The translations under genes were made by a program, and so were the position numbers. A stretch of 64,000 bases of DNA, taken from assembly GCA_964571235.1 (NCBI GenBank), contig CAZNAI010000003.1, forward strand, positions 372,001 through 436,000, written 5' to 3'. The notes below the pieces were generated by a model. The model saw only the letters and a list, made by a program, of their open reading frames with translations. It ran no database searches and was not told the origin of the DNA. This DNA is from JACRAV01 sp964571235 (GTDB lineage: Bacteria; Zixibacteria; MSB-5A5; GN15; FEB-12). Position 1 is the first letter of the stretch. Each line of letters starts with the position of its first letter. Below are positions 15,932 through 23,994 of the stretch, piece by piece.

Positions 15932-15964
15932 AAAAACCCAGGTAGGTGGTCATCCTACCTGGGT
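15932..15964 (-). terminator. Rho-independent terminator, minus strand
   Basis: A perfect 11-base-pair stem ACCCAGGTAGG/CCTACCTGGGT (15936-15946 with 15954-15964), followed on the minus strand by TTTTT. It would end transcripts coming from rmuC. It lies about 190 bases past the RmuC remnant, which suggests the original longer gene used it too. Confidence 0.8.
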
Positions 15965-16152
15965 GGACGATATTAGGTAATCCACAGAAAGAGTAACACT
16001 TTCCGATTGCGAGTACAAGATACTACAACCCCGAAAACTGTCAAGGGTATTTTTCGGTCTTATTTGAAGATTTTTTCAAGGGCGAAAAGGCCAAATCGAG
16101 ACTTAACCGGCCCACGAAGCGCGGGCCATCTATATTATTGTGACACAACATA

Positions 16153-16308
16153 TTAGCTCACCGTGTCGCCGGGCTGATCTTCGGCTTTCTTCAGCAGGGT
16201 CAACGGCCGCTGGGCGATCTCAAGCGGCTCAAGGAGGGGAATCTCAGCGCCAGTGGTTGCGCCCAGCTCTTTGAAACGACGAGCTGAGGGAAGGACTCTC
16301 GATTCAAA
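16153..16308 (-). pseudogene. Remnant C-terminal end of a classical RmuC gene
   Basis: Directly after the stop of rmuC, in the +1 frame, an open stretch reads FESRVLPSARRFKELGATT, then EIPLLEPLE and QRPLTLL, ending at TAA. From memory, this is the characteristic C-terminal tail of the more common RmuC type. The intact rmuC next to it ends in its own different C-terminus (HLRSVEEIPTTEAAQIL), so the tail is not simply its continuation. No start codon or ribosome site of its own is visible. I read it as the surviving 3' end of an ancestral rmuC replaced in place by a divergent one. A +1 frameshift at TTT-TGA joining the two is a less likely alternative. Confidence 0.6.
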
Positions 16309-17596
16309 ACGGATTGTCTTCAGCCTCTGATTCCTCTTCGGTTGCCTCTTCGATTCCGGCCTCAGAAAGATGAAGAATTTGCGCTGCTTCGGTTGTTGGG
16401 ATTTCTTCAACCGACCGCAAGTGTCGCTCCATTGCACGAGTACGAATCCCCGTTTGGTCGATGGTCTTACTCGCAGTTTCTAATTGCTTCTTCACTTTCT
16501 CTATCACTCCACCAAATTTGGAAAACTCGATTTTCACGGCTGAGAGGATTCTTCGGACCTCAACAGCGCGTTGCTCGATCGCCAGCGACTGAAATCCCAT
16601 ACGTAAACTATTCAATATTGCCGCGAGAGTAGTCGGTCCTGCAATCACCACTCTACATTGAACTTGAACATATTCGACGACAGATTGTTGACGTAGCACC
16701 TCAGCATACAAGCCCTCGGTTGGTAAGAACATGATCGCTATGTCGGTTGTGTTGGGGGGACTCAAGTACTTATCTCGAATATCTTGAGCGGCCATCTTCA
16801 CAACTCTGCCGAGTGCGTCGGTTGCGGCAGTCACGGCCTCGGGATCGCCTCTTTCTGCCGCTTCTTGAAGGCGAACATAATCCTCTTGTGGAAATTTGGA
16901 ATCTATCGGTAACCAGACGCAGGGATCACCCTCATGTCCTTGGCCCGGCAACTTCACCGCATACTCAACAACTTCTCGAGACAGGGGGTTGGTCTTAACA
17001 TTTTTCTCATACTGACCTGGTGCAAGAATCTGTTCCAATAGAGCCCCGAGTTGAATTTCCGCCCAAGTACCCCGCACCTTCACATTGGTAAGTACTCTCT
17101 TGAGATCACCAACTCCGGAGGCGAGCGAACGCATTTCTCCTAAGCCACTTTGTACTGCTTCAAGCCTGTCACCCACGAGCTTGAATGATTCCCCAAGTCT
17201 TTTTTCCAACGTGTCATGTAGTTTCTCGTCGACCGTTTTGCGCATTTCTTCAAGCTTCTTGTCGTTGCCATCCTGCAATTCTTTGACGCGCGTATCCAAT
17301 GTGTCGCGAATGCGATTCATGCCGCTTTGATTTGACTCAACCAATTCGTCTAACTTGGATGTCATCTTTTCAAGCTGAGTCTGCTGGAGAGTAGCAAGTC
17401 CGGTCAACGAACCGGTTACTTCTTCGCGCAATTCCCTGGCCGCCTTGTTGTTCTCCTCCCGCCCTTGCTTTAACTCGCTTTGGAGGATATCGGAAGCTCT
17501 GTCGTATCTCACGAATGATCGTATCAACAATACTACGGTTAACACGACATTGAGCACGAGACTTCCGAAAATGACCCACACTATCGCATCAGACAA
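16304..17596 (-). CDS. rmuC: DNA recombination protein RmuC family
   Basis: A 430-residue protein. It has an N-terminal membrane anchor (IVWVIFGSLVLNVVLTVVLL), a long coiled coil (about 35-150), and the RmuC nuclease-like core (about 165-350) with VKVRGTWAEIQLGALLEQIL, LPIDSKFPQEDY and IMFLPTEGLYAEVL. RmuC limits inversions and other rearrangements at repeats. The C-terminal region (KVKKQLETASKTIDQTGIRT, then RHLRSVEEIP) marks a subtype distinct from E. coli RmuC. The acidic end (EEATEEESEAEDNPF) stops exactly where the remnant of another RmuC tail begins. The protein is complete. In a genome rich in hairpin repeats its role may matter. Confidence 0.87.
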   Translation of the reverse strand: MSDAIVWVIFGSLVLNVVLTVVLLIRSFVRYDRASDILQSELKQGREENNKAARELREEVTGSLTGLATLQQTQLEKMTSKLDELVESNQSGMNRIRDTLDTRVKELQDGNDKKLEEMRKTVDEKLHDTLEKRLGESFKLVGDRLEAVQSGLGEMRSLASGVGDLKRVLTNVKVRGTWAEIQLGALLEQILAPGQYEKNVKTNPLSREVVEYAVKLPGQGHEGDPCVWLPIDSKFPQEDYVRLQEAAERGDPEAVTAATDALGRVVKMAAQDIRDKYLSPPNTTDIAIMFLPTEGLYAEVLRQQSVVEYVQVQCRVVIAGPTTLAAILNSLRMGFQSLAIEQRAVEVRRILSAVKIEFSKFGGVIEKVKKQLETASKTIDQTGIRTRAMERHLRSVEEIPTTEAAQILHLSEAGIEEATEEESEAEDNPF

Positions 17597-17673
17597 AATC
17601 TTGCTCCGATCTATATTGCCTAGCCCTTAAAGAACGCCATTGGGCAGATTGAGGTCAAGCATCGAAAACAAAA

Positions 17674-17702
17674 AGGCGCCGGGTGGGGTTCGACCGGCGC
17701 CT
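17674..17702 (-). terminator. Rho-independent terminator of nrdJ
   Basis: Stem AGGCGCCGG/CCGGCGCCT (17674-17682 with 17694-17702), 11-base loop, followed on the minus strand by TTTTTG. It begins 44 bases past the nrdJ stop. Confidence 0.88.
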
Positions 17703-17745
17703 ATCTATGTTGCAATGTCAGAGGTGTTATTTGCCCGGAGTCACC

Positions 17746-20700
17746 TCAACTACACCCGCTGGTTGAGCCGCAGGTGTCGCATTTCAAACATGTTCCGTTG
17801 CGGACCATCGTGAACGATCCGCACTCACGGCACATGTCACCCTCGTATCCGCTCATTCGCGCGAGTCGGATTTTATTGGCGATGCGCTGATCAACGGCGA
17901 CCCCGCTGTCAGCGATTGCGGCTGTGTCACTGAGTGCGGCAGTGCCGCCGACGGTGCCGCCGCTTCGTGGTGCGTCGGCTGTTGCATGCTTAAGCATCGA
18001 CGTTTCGCCTGCAGAACGCGGTGTTGTACCCGCATGGTCCATCGGTGAGTCATGGCCGTTTCCTCCTGAATGGTGTCCATTCCCATTATGTCCATCATGT
18101 CCATTTCCCTGTGACAATGTCAGATGCGAGGTATGAATATCATTATCCATACGGCTGGCGCGCGAAAGCTGACTGCTGGAGTACCCGTCCGACGCCGGTT
18201 CCTCGGCCTCGAACTCGGTGCCTTCGTCAGCCGGCGAACCGATCGTGTCGCCGCGCAGATCATCCTCGGAGATATGCGCAAGATCGTTTCGGCCGAGGTA
18301 CGAGATCGCCAGCTCGCGGAAGATGTAATCGATGATCGAGGTCGACATCTTGATCGCCTTGTTGCCGTCGACCATTCCGTTCGGCTCGAACCGCGCAAAC
18401 AAGAAGGCCTCGACAAACTCCTCAAGCGGCACACCATGTTGGAGTCCGAGAGAAACAGCGATCGCGAAGCAATTCATGAGCGAACGGAACGCGGCGCCTT
18501 CACGGTGCATATCCAAAAAGATTTCGCCGAGCGTGCCGTCGGAATATTCGCCGGTGCGCAAGTAGATCTTGTGACCGCCGACAACTGCTTTCTGAGTGTA
18601 GCCACCACGACGATTCGGCAGTTTGCGGCGTTTGGCGATATAGCGGAAAACCAGTCGCTCGGCCATTTTCTGCGAAACGGTTTCAATCGAGAGCGGCATG
18701 TCGTGATCGTGGTCGTCGTCGTCAAAGAGCGCCGACGAAAGGGGCTGAGACAACTTGGAGCCGTCGCGATAGAGCGCGACCGCCTTGTTCATCGTCTCCC
18801 ACGACAGGCGGTAGGCCTTTTTGACATCGTCGATAGTCGCTTCAGCCGGCATGTTGATCGTCTTGGAGATCGCGCCGGAGACAAACGGCTGAGCCGCCGC
18901 CATCATTTTGATATGCGCTTCGTACGAGATATACCGTTTGCCGATTTTGCCACACTTGTTGGCGCAATCGAAAATGGCGAAGTCTTTCTCTTTCAGATGC
19001 GGAGCGCCTTCGACCGTCATCGTGCCACAGCAATACTCGTTGGCCAGATCGATCTGCTCTTTGGTGAATCCGAGAGCGCGGAGAAGATTGAAATCCCAGC
19101 TCTCGACGACATCATCAGTGAATCCAAGTGTGTCGTGGATGAACTCTTTGCCGAGCGTGTACTTGTTGAAGGCAAAGCCGATATCGAAGACATTCGGCAG
19201 TGCGCTTTCGATCTTCTCGATCTCTTCGTCACCAAATCCTTTGGCGCGGAGCGATTCGTGATTGATATACGGCGCACCCTTGAGTGTGCGATGCCCGGTG
19301 GCATAGGTGATGATTGCCTTGACTTCGGTGTCGGTGTACCCCAGACGAGAGAGCGCCTGCGGGACCGAGTTGTTGATGATCTTAAAATATCCGCCACCGG
19401 CCAGTTTTTTGAATTTGACGAGCGCGAAATCCGGTTCGATACCGGTGGTGTCGCAATCCATCAAAAGTCCGATTGTGCCGGTCGGTGCGATCACTGAAAC
19501 CTGCGCGTTGCGGAATCCGTGGACTTCGCCCAGTTCCAGCGCTTTGTCCCAGACTTTACGGGCGCGTTGGACCAGTTCTTCGGGAACGTAGGCCGGGTTG
19601 ATGCCGGTCGGCTTGATCGTGAGGCCTTCGTATTCGGACTTTTCCGCATTCCAGGCGGCGCGACGGTGATTGCGGATCACCTTGAGCATATGGTCGCGGT
19701 TGCGGTAGTAGCCGGGGAAAGCGCCGTGCTGTTTGGCCATCTCGGCCGAAGTCACGTACGACTGTCCGGTCAACAGCGCGGTAAGTGCGCCACACCAGGC
19801 GTAGCCGCGGGCGGAATCATACGGGATTCCCATGCGCATCAGAACAGTACCCAGGTTGGCGTACCCCAAACCAAGAGTGCGGAATTCGTAACTCTTCTGC
19901 GCAATCGGCTTGGACGGGAATGAGGCCATCAGAACAGAGATCTCCAAGACAACCGTCCAGACTTTGACCGCATGCAGATACCCGTCGATATCGAAATTGG
20001 AATTTTCGTCGACCAGCGTTCCGAGATTGATCGAGGCCAGATTGCAGGCGGTATCGTCAAGGAACATGTATTCTGAACAAGGATTCGAGGCGTTGATCCG
20101 GCCATCCTCGGGGCAGGTGTGCCATTCGTTGATAGTGGTGTCGAACTGTACTCCCGGATCGGCGCAGGCCCAGGCGGCATTGCAGACCTTGTCCCACATT
20201 TCCTTGGCGGGAATTTTCTTAAAGGGACGCCGCTCGGTACGGTCGCGCAGAATCCAGTCTTCGCGCGCCTGCAATTTCTCAAAGAACTCGTTGGGGATAC
20301 GCACCGAATTGTTCGAGTTCTGTCCCGAGACAGTCAGGTAAGCATCGGAATCCCAGTTGGTGTCCAGATCAATAAAGTCGATCTCGGTTATTCCCTGATC
20401 GGCCAGTTCGAGAACCTTTTTGATATACTGAGCCGGCACAGCGAACCGTTTGGCAGTGCGAAGGGCAGATTTCAGCTTATCGTTTTTGTTGGCGTCGGCG
20501 ATGATCGCTATCGTGCCGTCATCCTGCGTAACTTTGGTGGCGGCGAAAATCGATTTGAGTTGCGACTTGATTATCTTTGAACCGGCAACGAGCGCCGCAA
20601 CTTTCTGCTCTTCGATTACTTTCCAGTCGATAAAGTTCAGAACGTCGGGGTGATCCAGATCAAGGCAGACCATCTTTGCGGCCCGACGGGTAGTGCCGCC

Positions 20701-21462
20701 CGATTTGATAGCGCCGGCGGCGCGATCGCCGATCTTTAGAAATGACATGAGGCCGGATGACTGCCCGCCGCCGGAGAGCGGCTCGCCCTCGCCGCGGATG
20801 GTCGAGAAATTCGTGCCGGTGCCGGAGCCGTATTTGAACAAACGGGCTTCGCGAAGCCACAGATCCATAATGCCGCCGTCGTTGACTAAGTCATCGCGAA
20901 CCGACTGAATAAAGCAGGCGTGCGGCTGGGGATGTTCGTACGCGTTTTTCGCTTCGGTCAGGACATGCGTCGTCGGATCGACATAGAAGTGTCCTTGCGG
21001 CACACCGGAAATATTGTAAGCGAAATTGAGTCCGGTGTTAAACCACTGCGGCGAGTTGGGGGCCGCGACCTGCGCACCGAGCATATAGCACAGCTCGTCG
21101 TAGAATGTCTGTGCGTCGGCGGGAGTATCAAAGTAATTGTGTTTTTCTCCCCAGTGACGCCAGCATCCGGCGAGGCGATGGAACACCTGACGGGCATCGG
21201 TCTCGCCGCCGGTTTTGGGGTTCCCTTCGGCATCGAGAACCGGTTTGCCGAATTCGTCGACTACCGGCACGCCGGCTTTTCGGAAATACTTTTGGGCGAG
21301 AATATCAACAGCCACCTGTGACCAGGATTCGGGCACATTGATATTGTCGAGCTTGAACACTGTCGAACCGTCGGGATTGCGAATCTCCGAGGTCCGATTG
21401 GCGAAGCGAATCCGTGTGTAGGGGGATTCTCCCTCTTTGGTGAAGTACCGTTGTATCTTCAC
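17746..21462 (-). CDS. nrdJ: Vitamin B12-dependent ribonucleoside-diphosphate reductase (class II)
   Basis: Makes deoxyribonucleotides from ribonucleotides using adenosylcobalamin, with or without oxygen. GTG 21462 is preferred (VKIQRYFTKEG; GGGAGG just upstream), giving about 1238 residues; another GTG at 21501 would add 13. Landmarks: SPQWFNTGLNFAY, NPCSEYMFLDDTACNLASIN, the NAQVSVIAPTGTIGLLMDCD motif, and a C-terminal Zn-ribbon-like end (CRECG, CLKCDTCG) with the CGSTSGC redox tail. Between core and tail lies a low-complexity His/Gly/Asn-rich linker (near 18037-18120). No other nrd genes are in the window. Two NrdR-type boxes lie about 190-235 bases upstream, and its terminator follows. 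Confidence 0.95.
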   Translation of the reverse strand: MKIQRYFTKEGESPYTRIRFANRTSEIRNPDGSTVFKLDNINVPESWSQVAVDILAQKYFRKAGVPVVDEFGKPVLDAEGNPKTGGETDARQVFHRLAGCWRHWGEKHNYFDTPADAQTFYDELCYMLGAQVAAPNSPQWFNTGLNFAYNISGVPQGHFYVDPTTHVLTEAKNAYEHPQPHACFIQSVRDDLVNDGGIMDLWLREARLFKYGSGTGTNFSTIRGEGEPLSGGGQSSGLMSFLKIGDRAAGAIKSGGTTRRAAKMVCLDLDHPDVLNFIDWKVIEEQKVAALVAGSKIIKSQLKSIFAATKVTQDDGTIAIIADANKNDKLKSALRTAKRFAVPAQYIKKVLELADQGITEIDFIDLDTNWDSDAYLTVSGQNSNNSVRIPNEFFEKLQAREDWILRDRTERRPFKKIPAKEMWDKVCNAAWACADPGVQFDTTINEWHTCPEDGRINASNPCSEYMFLDDTACNLASINLGTLVDENSNFDIDGYLHAVKVWTVVLEISVLMASFPSKPIAQKSYEFRTLGLGYANLGTVLMRMGIPYDSARGYAWCGALTALLTGQSYVTSAEMAKQHGAFPGYYRNRDHMLKVIRNHRRAAWNAEKSEYEGLTIKPTGINPAYVPEELVQRARKVWDKALELGEVHGFRNAQVSVIAPTGTIGLLMDCDTTGIEPDFALVKFKKLAGGGYFKIINNSVPQALSRLGYTDTEVKAIITYATGHRTLKGAPYINHESLRAKGFGDEEIEKIESALPNVFDIGFAFNKYTLGKEFIHDTLGFTDDVVESWDFNLLRALGFTKEQIDLANEYCCGTMTVEGAPHLKEKDFAIFDCANKCGKIGKRYISYEAHIKMMAAAQPFVSGAISKTINMPAEATIDDVKKAYRLSWETMNKAVALYRDGSKLSQPLSSALFDDDDHDHDMPLSIETVSQKMAERLVFRYIAKRRKLPNRRGGYTQKAVVGGHKIYLRTGEYSDGTLGEIFLDMHREGAAFRSLMNCFAIAVSLGLQHGVPLEEFVEAFLFARFEPNGMVDGNKAIKMSTSIIDYIFRELAISYLGRNDLAHISEDDLRGDTIGSPADEGTEFEAEEPASDGYSSSQLSRASRMDNDIHTSHLTLSQGNGHDGHNGNGHHSGGNGHDSPMDHAGTTPRSAGETSMLKHATADAPRSGGTVGGTAALSDTAAIADSGVAVDQRIANKIRLARMSGYEGDMCRECGSFTMVRNGTCLKCDTCGSTSGCS

Positions 21463-21651
21463 ATTCCTCCCATTCTGCCCATGGCGGTCGCGCAAGCGCA
21501 CACCAATCCGTGTGTGAGGGGGCAGACCTGATTCAGTTTTTCAAAAACGTCGTGTCTTTTTGTCGCGCTCGACAGGGCGAATTTTCTTCGGCCAGCCGCC
21601 TCGGGTCTACCGATCCCGGTTGGTCTGAAAACAGGCCGTTTCGAGCGAGGG

Positions 21652-21667
21652 GCACAAGATATAGGGG
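21652..21667. promoter_or_regulatory. Candidate NrdR box 1 upstream of nrdJ
   Basis: GCACAAGATATAGGGG (minus strand CCCCTATATCTTGTGC) fits the NrdR-box consensus acaCwAtATaTwGtgt well, including C-TATAT-TTGTG. NrdR represses ribonucleotide reductase genes when dATP is plentiful. The rest of 21463-22236 shows no credible gene. Confidence 0.65.
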
Positions 21668-21682
21668 GTCAAGTGCGCTCGA

Positions 21683-21698
21683 CCACTAAAATTGGTGT
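21683..21698. promoter_or_regulatory. Candidate NrdR box 2 upstream of nrdJ
   Basis: CCACTAAAATTGGTGT, a second approximate match to the NrdR box. It starts exactly 31 bases from box 1 (15-base gap), the three-turn tandem spacing known for NrdR sites. Confidence 0.6.
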
Positions 21699-22175
21699 TT
21701 TCGGCGAAAATTTCGTAGGTGGTTGAATTGTATGCGACTACGGAAAAGTTAGAAATGGCGGGATCATTGTCCCCAATTTCCGATTCGGCCAATTGTGATA
21801 ATTAGGTTTATGTAATCTATTTATTTATGGCCTGTTACGGGGATTCTATTGCGATTTGCTGAATCCCCTAAAGCCTGTTGAAAACTATGGCGTACCTATG
21901 CTGTTGCATAATAATGTCTTATACGGCATCCTCCGACTTATCCACCAAAGTCCACCGCGATTGTGGATATACCATTATAGAAGAACTCCTGCGGACCGGG
22001 GGCGATTGGACCTCTAGAATCTGCGCGAATGACAAGGCAAATGACCGTCCACTACGGGCGGATCTGTTTGCTGTTGTTTGAAAATAATAGATACGATTGC
22101 TCCGCATTTTCAGAACCCGCGACAACTTCGGTCGTTTTCCAATCTGAGAATACTGATTGCACGGCAAGAGTCAAA

Positions 22176-22203
22176 TTGCGCTTTCGACATTGGCGTGTAT
22201 ATT
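22176..22203 (+). promoter_or_regulatory. Possible promoter of ctaB
   Basis: TTGCGC (22176-22181), 16-base spacer, TATATT (22198-22203), about 34 bases before the chosen start. The -35 match is only fair. Confidence 0.35.
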
Positions 22204-22236
22204 GGGTCGCTTCGGAATAAGAGAGACAGAAAAACG

Positions 22237-23100
22237 ATGTGGACACTACCTTCTGACTACATACAACTGACCAAACCGACAATCATGTTGCTGGTGATGT
22301 TCACTGGAGCAACCGCGCTGGTGGCGGAAGGAAGCATGTTGTCCCAGCCGGGGAGATTTGCGCTGGTGATGGCGGCCCTCTATTTGACCGGTGGATGCGC
22401 CAACGCGCTCAACCAGTACTTTGAGCGGGAAATTGACGCCAAGATGAAGCGCACTGCTAATCGGCGGCCGCTTCCGATGGAGCGGATTTCGGCGTCTCAT
22501 GCGCTGATTTTCTCGATTGTGATAGGGGTGATTGGCGTGGCGATCTTCGCCATCTACTTCAACTGGCTTTCGGCGGCGATGTCGGTCGCGACCATATTGT
22601 TCTACAGTCTGTTCTATACGCTGTGGCTCAAACCAAACACGGTCCAAAATATCGTGATCGGCGGTGTCGCCGGCGCTATGGCGCCAGTCGGCGCCTGGGC
22701 GGCCGCGACCGGTGGTACTGCGGTGTTGCCGTGGCTGATGTTCCTGATTGTTTTTCTCTGGACACCGCCGCACTTTTGGGCGCTCGCTCTTTTCTGCAAA
22801 GACGACTATGTGCGGGCGCAACTCCCAATGATGCCGGTCATCAAAGGAGACCTTTCGACCCTTCGACAAATCGTAGTCTATTCCTTTATTGTTGTAGCCG
22901 CCTCGCTGGTGGTCATCTTCTATGGCGGGGGATGGCTGTATGGCATCGCGGCATCTGTGTTGGGCGCATGGTTTATTGTCAAGGCGATCGACGCACTTCG
23001 CAGGCAGAACGAGAAGACCGCCCGCGGACTTTTCGGATACTCAATCGTCTACTTGTTTGCGCTCTTTACAGCGATAATCATCGACTCACTGATTTCCTGA
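22237..23100 (+). CDS. ctaB: Heme O synthase (protoheme IX farnesyltransferase)
   Basis: Adds a farnesyl chain to heme B to give heme O, the precursor of the heme A needed by the oxidase encoded downstream. ATG 22237 is preferred (MWTLPSDYIQLTKPTIMLLV, 287 residues); the frame is open further upstream, but that part looks noncoding. This UbiA-family membrane protein has about eight or nine helices and the prenyl-diphosphate/metal motif NALNQYFEREIDAKMKRT. A second conserved segment is LWTPPHFWALALFCKDDY. It precedes the alternative complex III genes by 246 bases, with its own possible promoter, and matches CtaA encoded at 35779. Confidence 0.95.
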   Translation: MWTLPSDYIQLTKPTIMLLVMFTGATALVAEGSMLSQPGRFALVMAALYLTGGCANALNQYFEREIDAKMKRTANRRPLPMERISASHALIFSIVIGVIGVAIFAIYFNWLSAAMSVATILFYSLFYTLWLKPNTVQNIVIGGVAGAMAPVGAWAAATGGTAVLPWLMFLIVFLWTPPHFWALALFCKDDYVRAQLPMMPVIKGDLSTLRQIVVYSFIVVAASLVVIFYGGGWLYGIAASVLGAWFIVKAIDALRRQNEKTARGLFGYSIVYLFALFTAIIIDSLIS

Positions 23101-23183
23101 GCATGTGGATACATTCTCTGGCATGCATATCCGACAAAAGTCATCCATTTTCAATTGTCGCTATCGCAGGCCCACGCTGTCGG

Positions 23184-23207
23184 CAAATGTTTTTGAATAA
23201 ACATTTG
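23184..23207. promoter_or_regulatory. Perfect inverted repeat, candidate operator of the respiratory operon
   Basis: CAAATGTTT, 6-base spacer, AAACATTTG. The right arm overlaps the -35 box of the promoter at 23205-23233, as expected for a repressor or a closely docking activator. The regulator is unknown. Confidence 0.6.
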
Positions 23208-23233
23208 ACATGGATAGAGCACAGGCATATTTT
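23205..23233 (+). promoter_or_regulatory. Sigma-70-type promoter ahead of actA
   Basis: Perfect TTGACA (23205-23210), 17-base spacer, TATTTT (23228-23233). It would drive actA and probably the long gene row to 37718; the leader is about 105 bases. Confidence 0.6.
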
Positions 23234-23346
23234 CGACCTTCGATGTACCCGGGATGCAGAAGGCAGGAGGATCACCCCCATCGTCGGTCGAATACTCAGA
23301 GCCGACAGCCTGCCGTTTGTGAAAAATTGAACTAATGGTGTTGTAA

Positions 23347-23994
23347 GTGGCCCAGATATTTCCCAAATGGTCCAATCGGGTTCCGCTGTTGCTCTTGAAT
23401 GCGGGCGGACTATTGACGACCGTGGTAATCGCCGGGATCTGGTACTACTGGACACCGAAATACACCGAGGTCGGATACCGGCCCAAACAGCCGGTGGCAT
23501 ACAGCCACAAACTTCACGCGGGCGACCTGGGGATGGATTGCCGGTATTGTCACTTCAATATAGAGAAATCCAGCAAAGCAAATGTTCCAGCCACCAGCGT
23601 TTGTATGAATTGCCATAAACTGGTCAAACCGGAAAGCGAAAAGCTGGCAATGATACGCGCAAGTTGGCAGACAAAAACACCCGTCCAATGGACACGAGTT
23701 CATGACCTGGCCGGGTATGTGTATTTCAATCACGAAGCTCACTTGCGGGCCGGAGTGGGATGTATCAGTTGCCACGGAAATGTGGCGCAAATGGAAGAAG
23801 TCACTCAGTCACAGCCGCTTTCTATGTCTTGGTGTCTGGATTGTCATCGCAATCCGGCGCCGAATCTTCGTCCGGTCACTGAAGTCACCAACATGAAATG
23901 GACCGCTCCGGAAAACCAAATTGAAGTCGGCACGCAGATGGTTTCCGAGCGGCATATCAAAGCGCCGGTTGATTGTTCGGGGTGTCACCGATGA
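23347..23994 (+). CDS. actA: Alternative complex III subunit ActA, pentaheme cytochrome c
   Basis: A 215-residue membrane-anchored multiheme cytochrome of the quinol:cytochrome c oxidoreductase that replaces the bc1 complex. The start is GTG 23347. One N-terminal transmembrane helix (PLLLLNAGGLLTTVVIAGIW) is followed by a periplasmic part with five heme sites: CRYCH, CMNCH, CISCH, CLDCH and CSGCH. Five hemes is the usual number for ActA. The ribosome site is weak. actB starts within its stop codon (ATGA), so the two are coupled. Confidence 0.93.
   Translation: MAQIFPKWSNRVPLLLLNAGGLLTTVVIAGIWYYWTPKYTEVGYRPKQPVAYSHKLHAGDLGMDCRYCHFNIEKSSKANVPATSVCMNCHKLVKPESEKLAMIRASWQTKTPVQWTRVHDLAGYVYFNHEAHLRAGVGCISCHGNVAQMEEVTQSQPLSMSWCLDCHRNPAPNLRPVTEVTNMKWTAPENQIEVGTQMVSERHIKAPVDCSGCHR

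Noticed and set aside
16300..16312. Programmed +1 frameshift at TTT-TGA extending RmuC
   Set aside because: TTT TGA could slip, but the joined product would add a tail of a different RmuC subtype after a complete C-terminus. A gene remnant explains it better; it is kept only as an alternative.
18124..19497. 457-residue open frame opposite nrdJ
   Set aside because: It lies wholly inside the conserved nrdJ frame; its translation is Arg/Asp/Val-rich with no recognisable domain.
22078..22236. 53-residue N-terminal extension of heme O synthase
   Set aside because: The extension is not hydrophobic or conserved-looking, and MWTLPSDYIQLTKPT is the normal start of the family; a possible promoter lies inside it.
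21501..22236. Small open frames or a cobalamin riboswitch ahead of nrdJ
   Set aside because: No B12-box or conserved core could be made out, and the short frames overlap the NrdR boxes; only the boxes are supported.
22623..23330. 235-residue open frame overlapping ctaB and the promoter of actA
   Set aside because: It runs in another frame through conserved ctaB and the intergenic promoter; translation has no domain.
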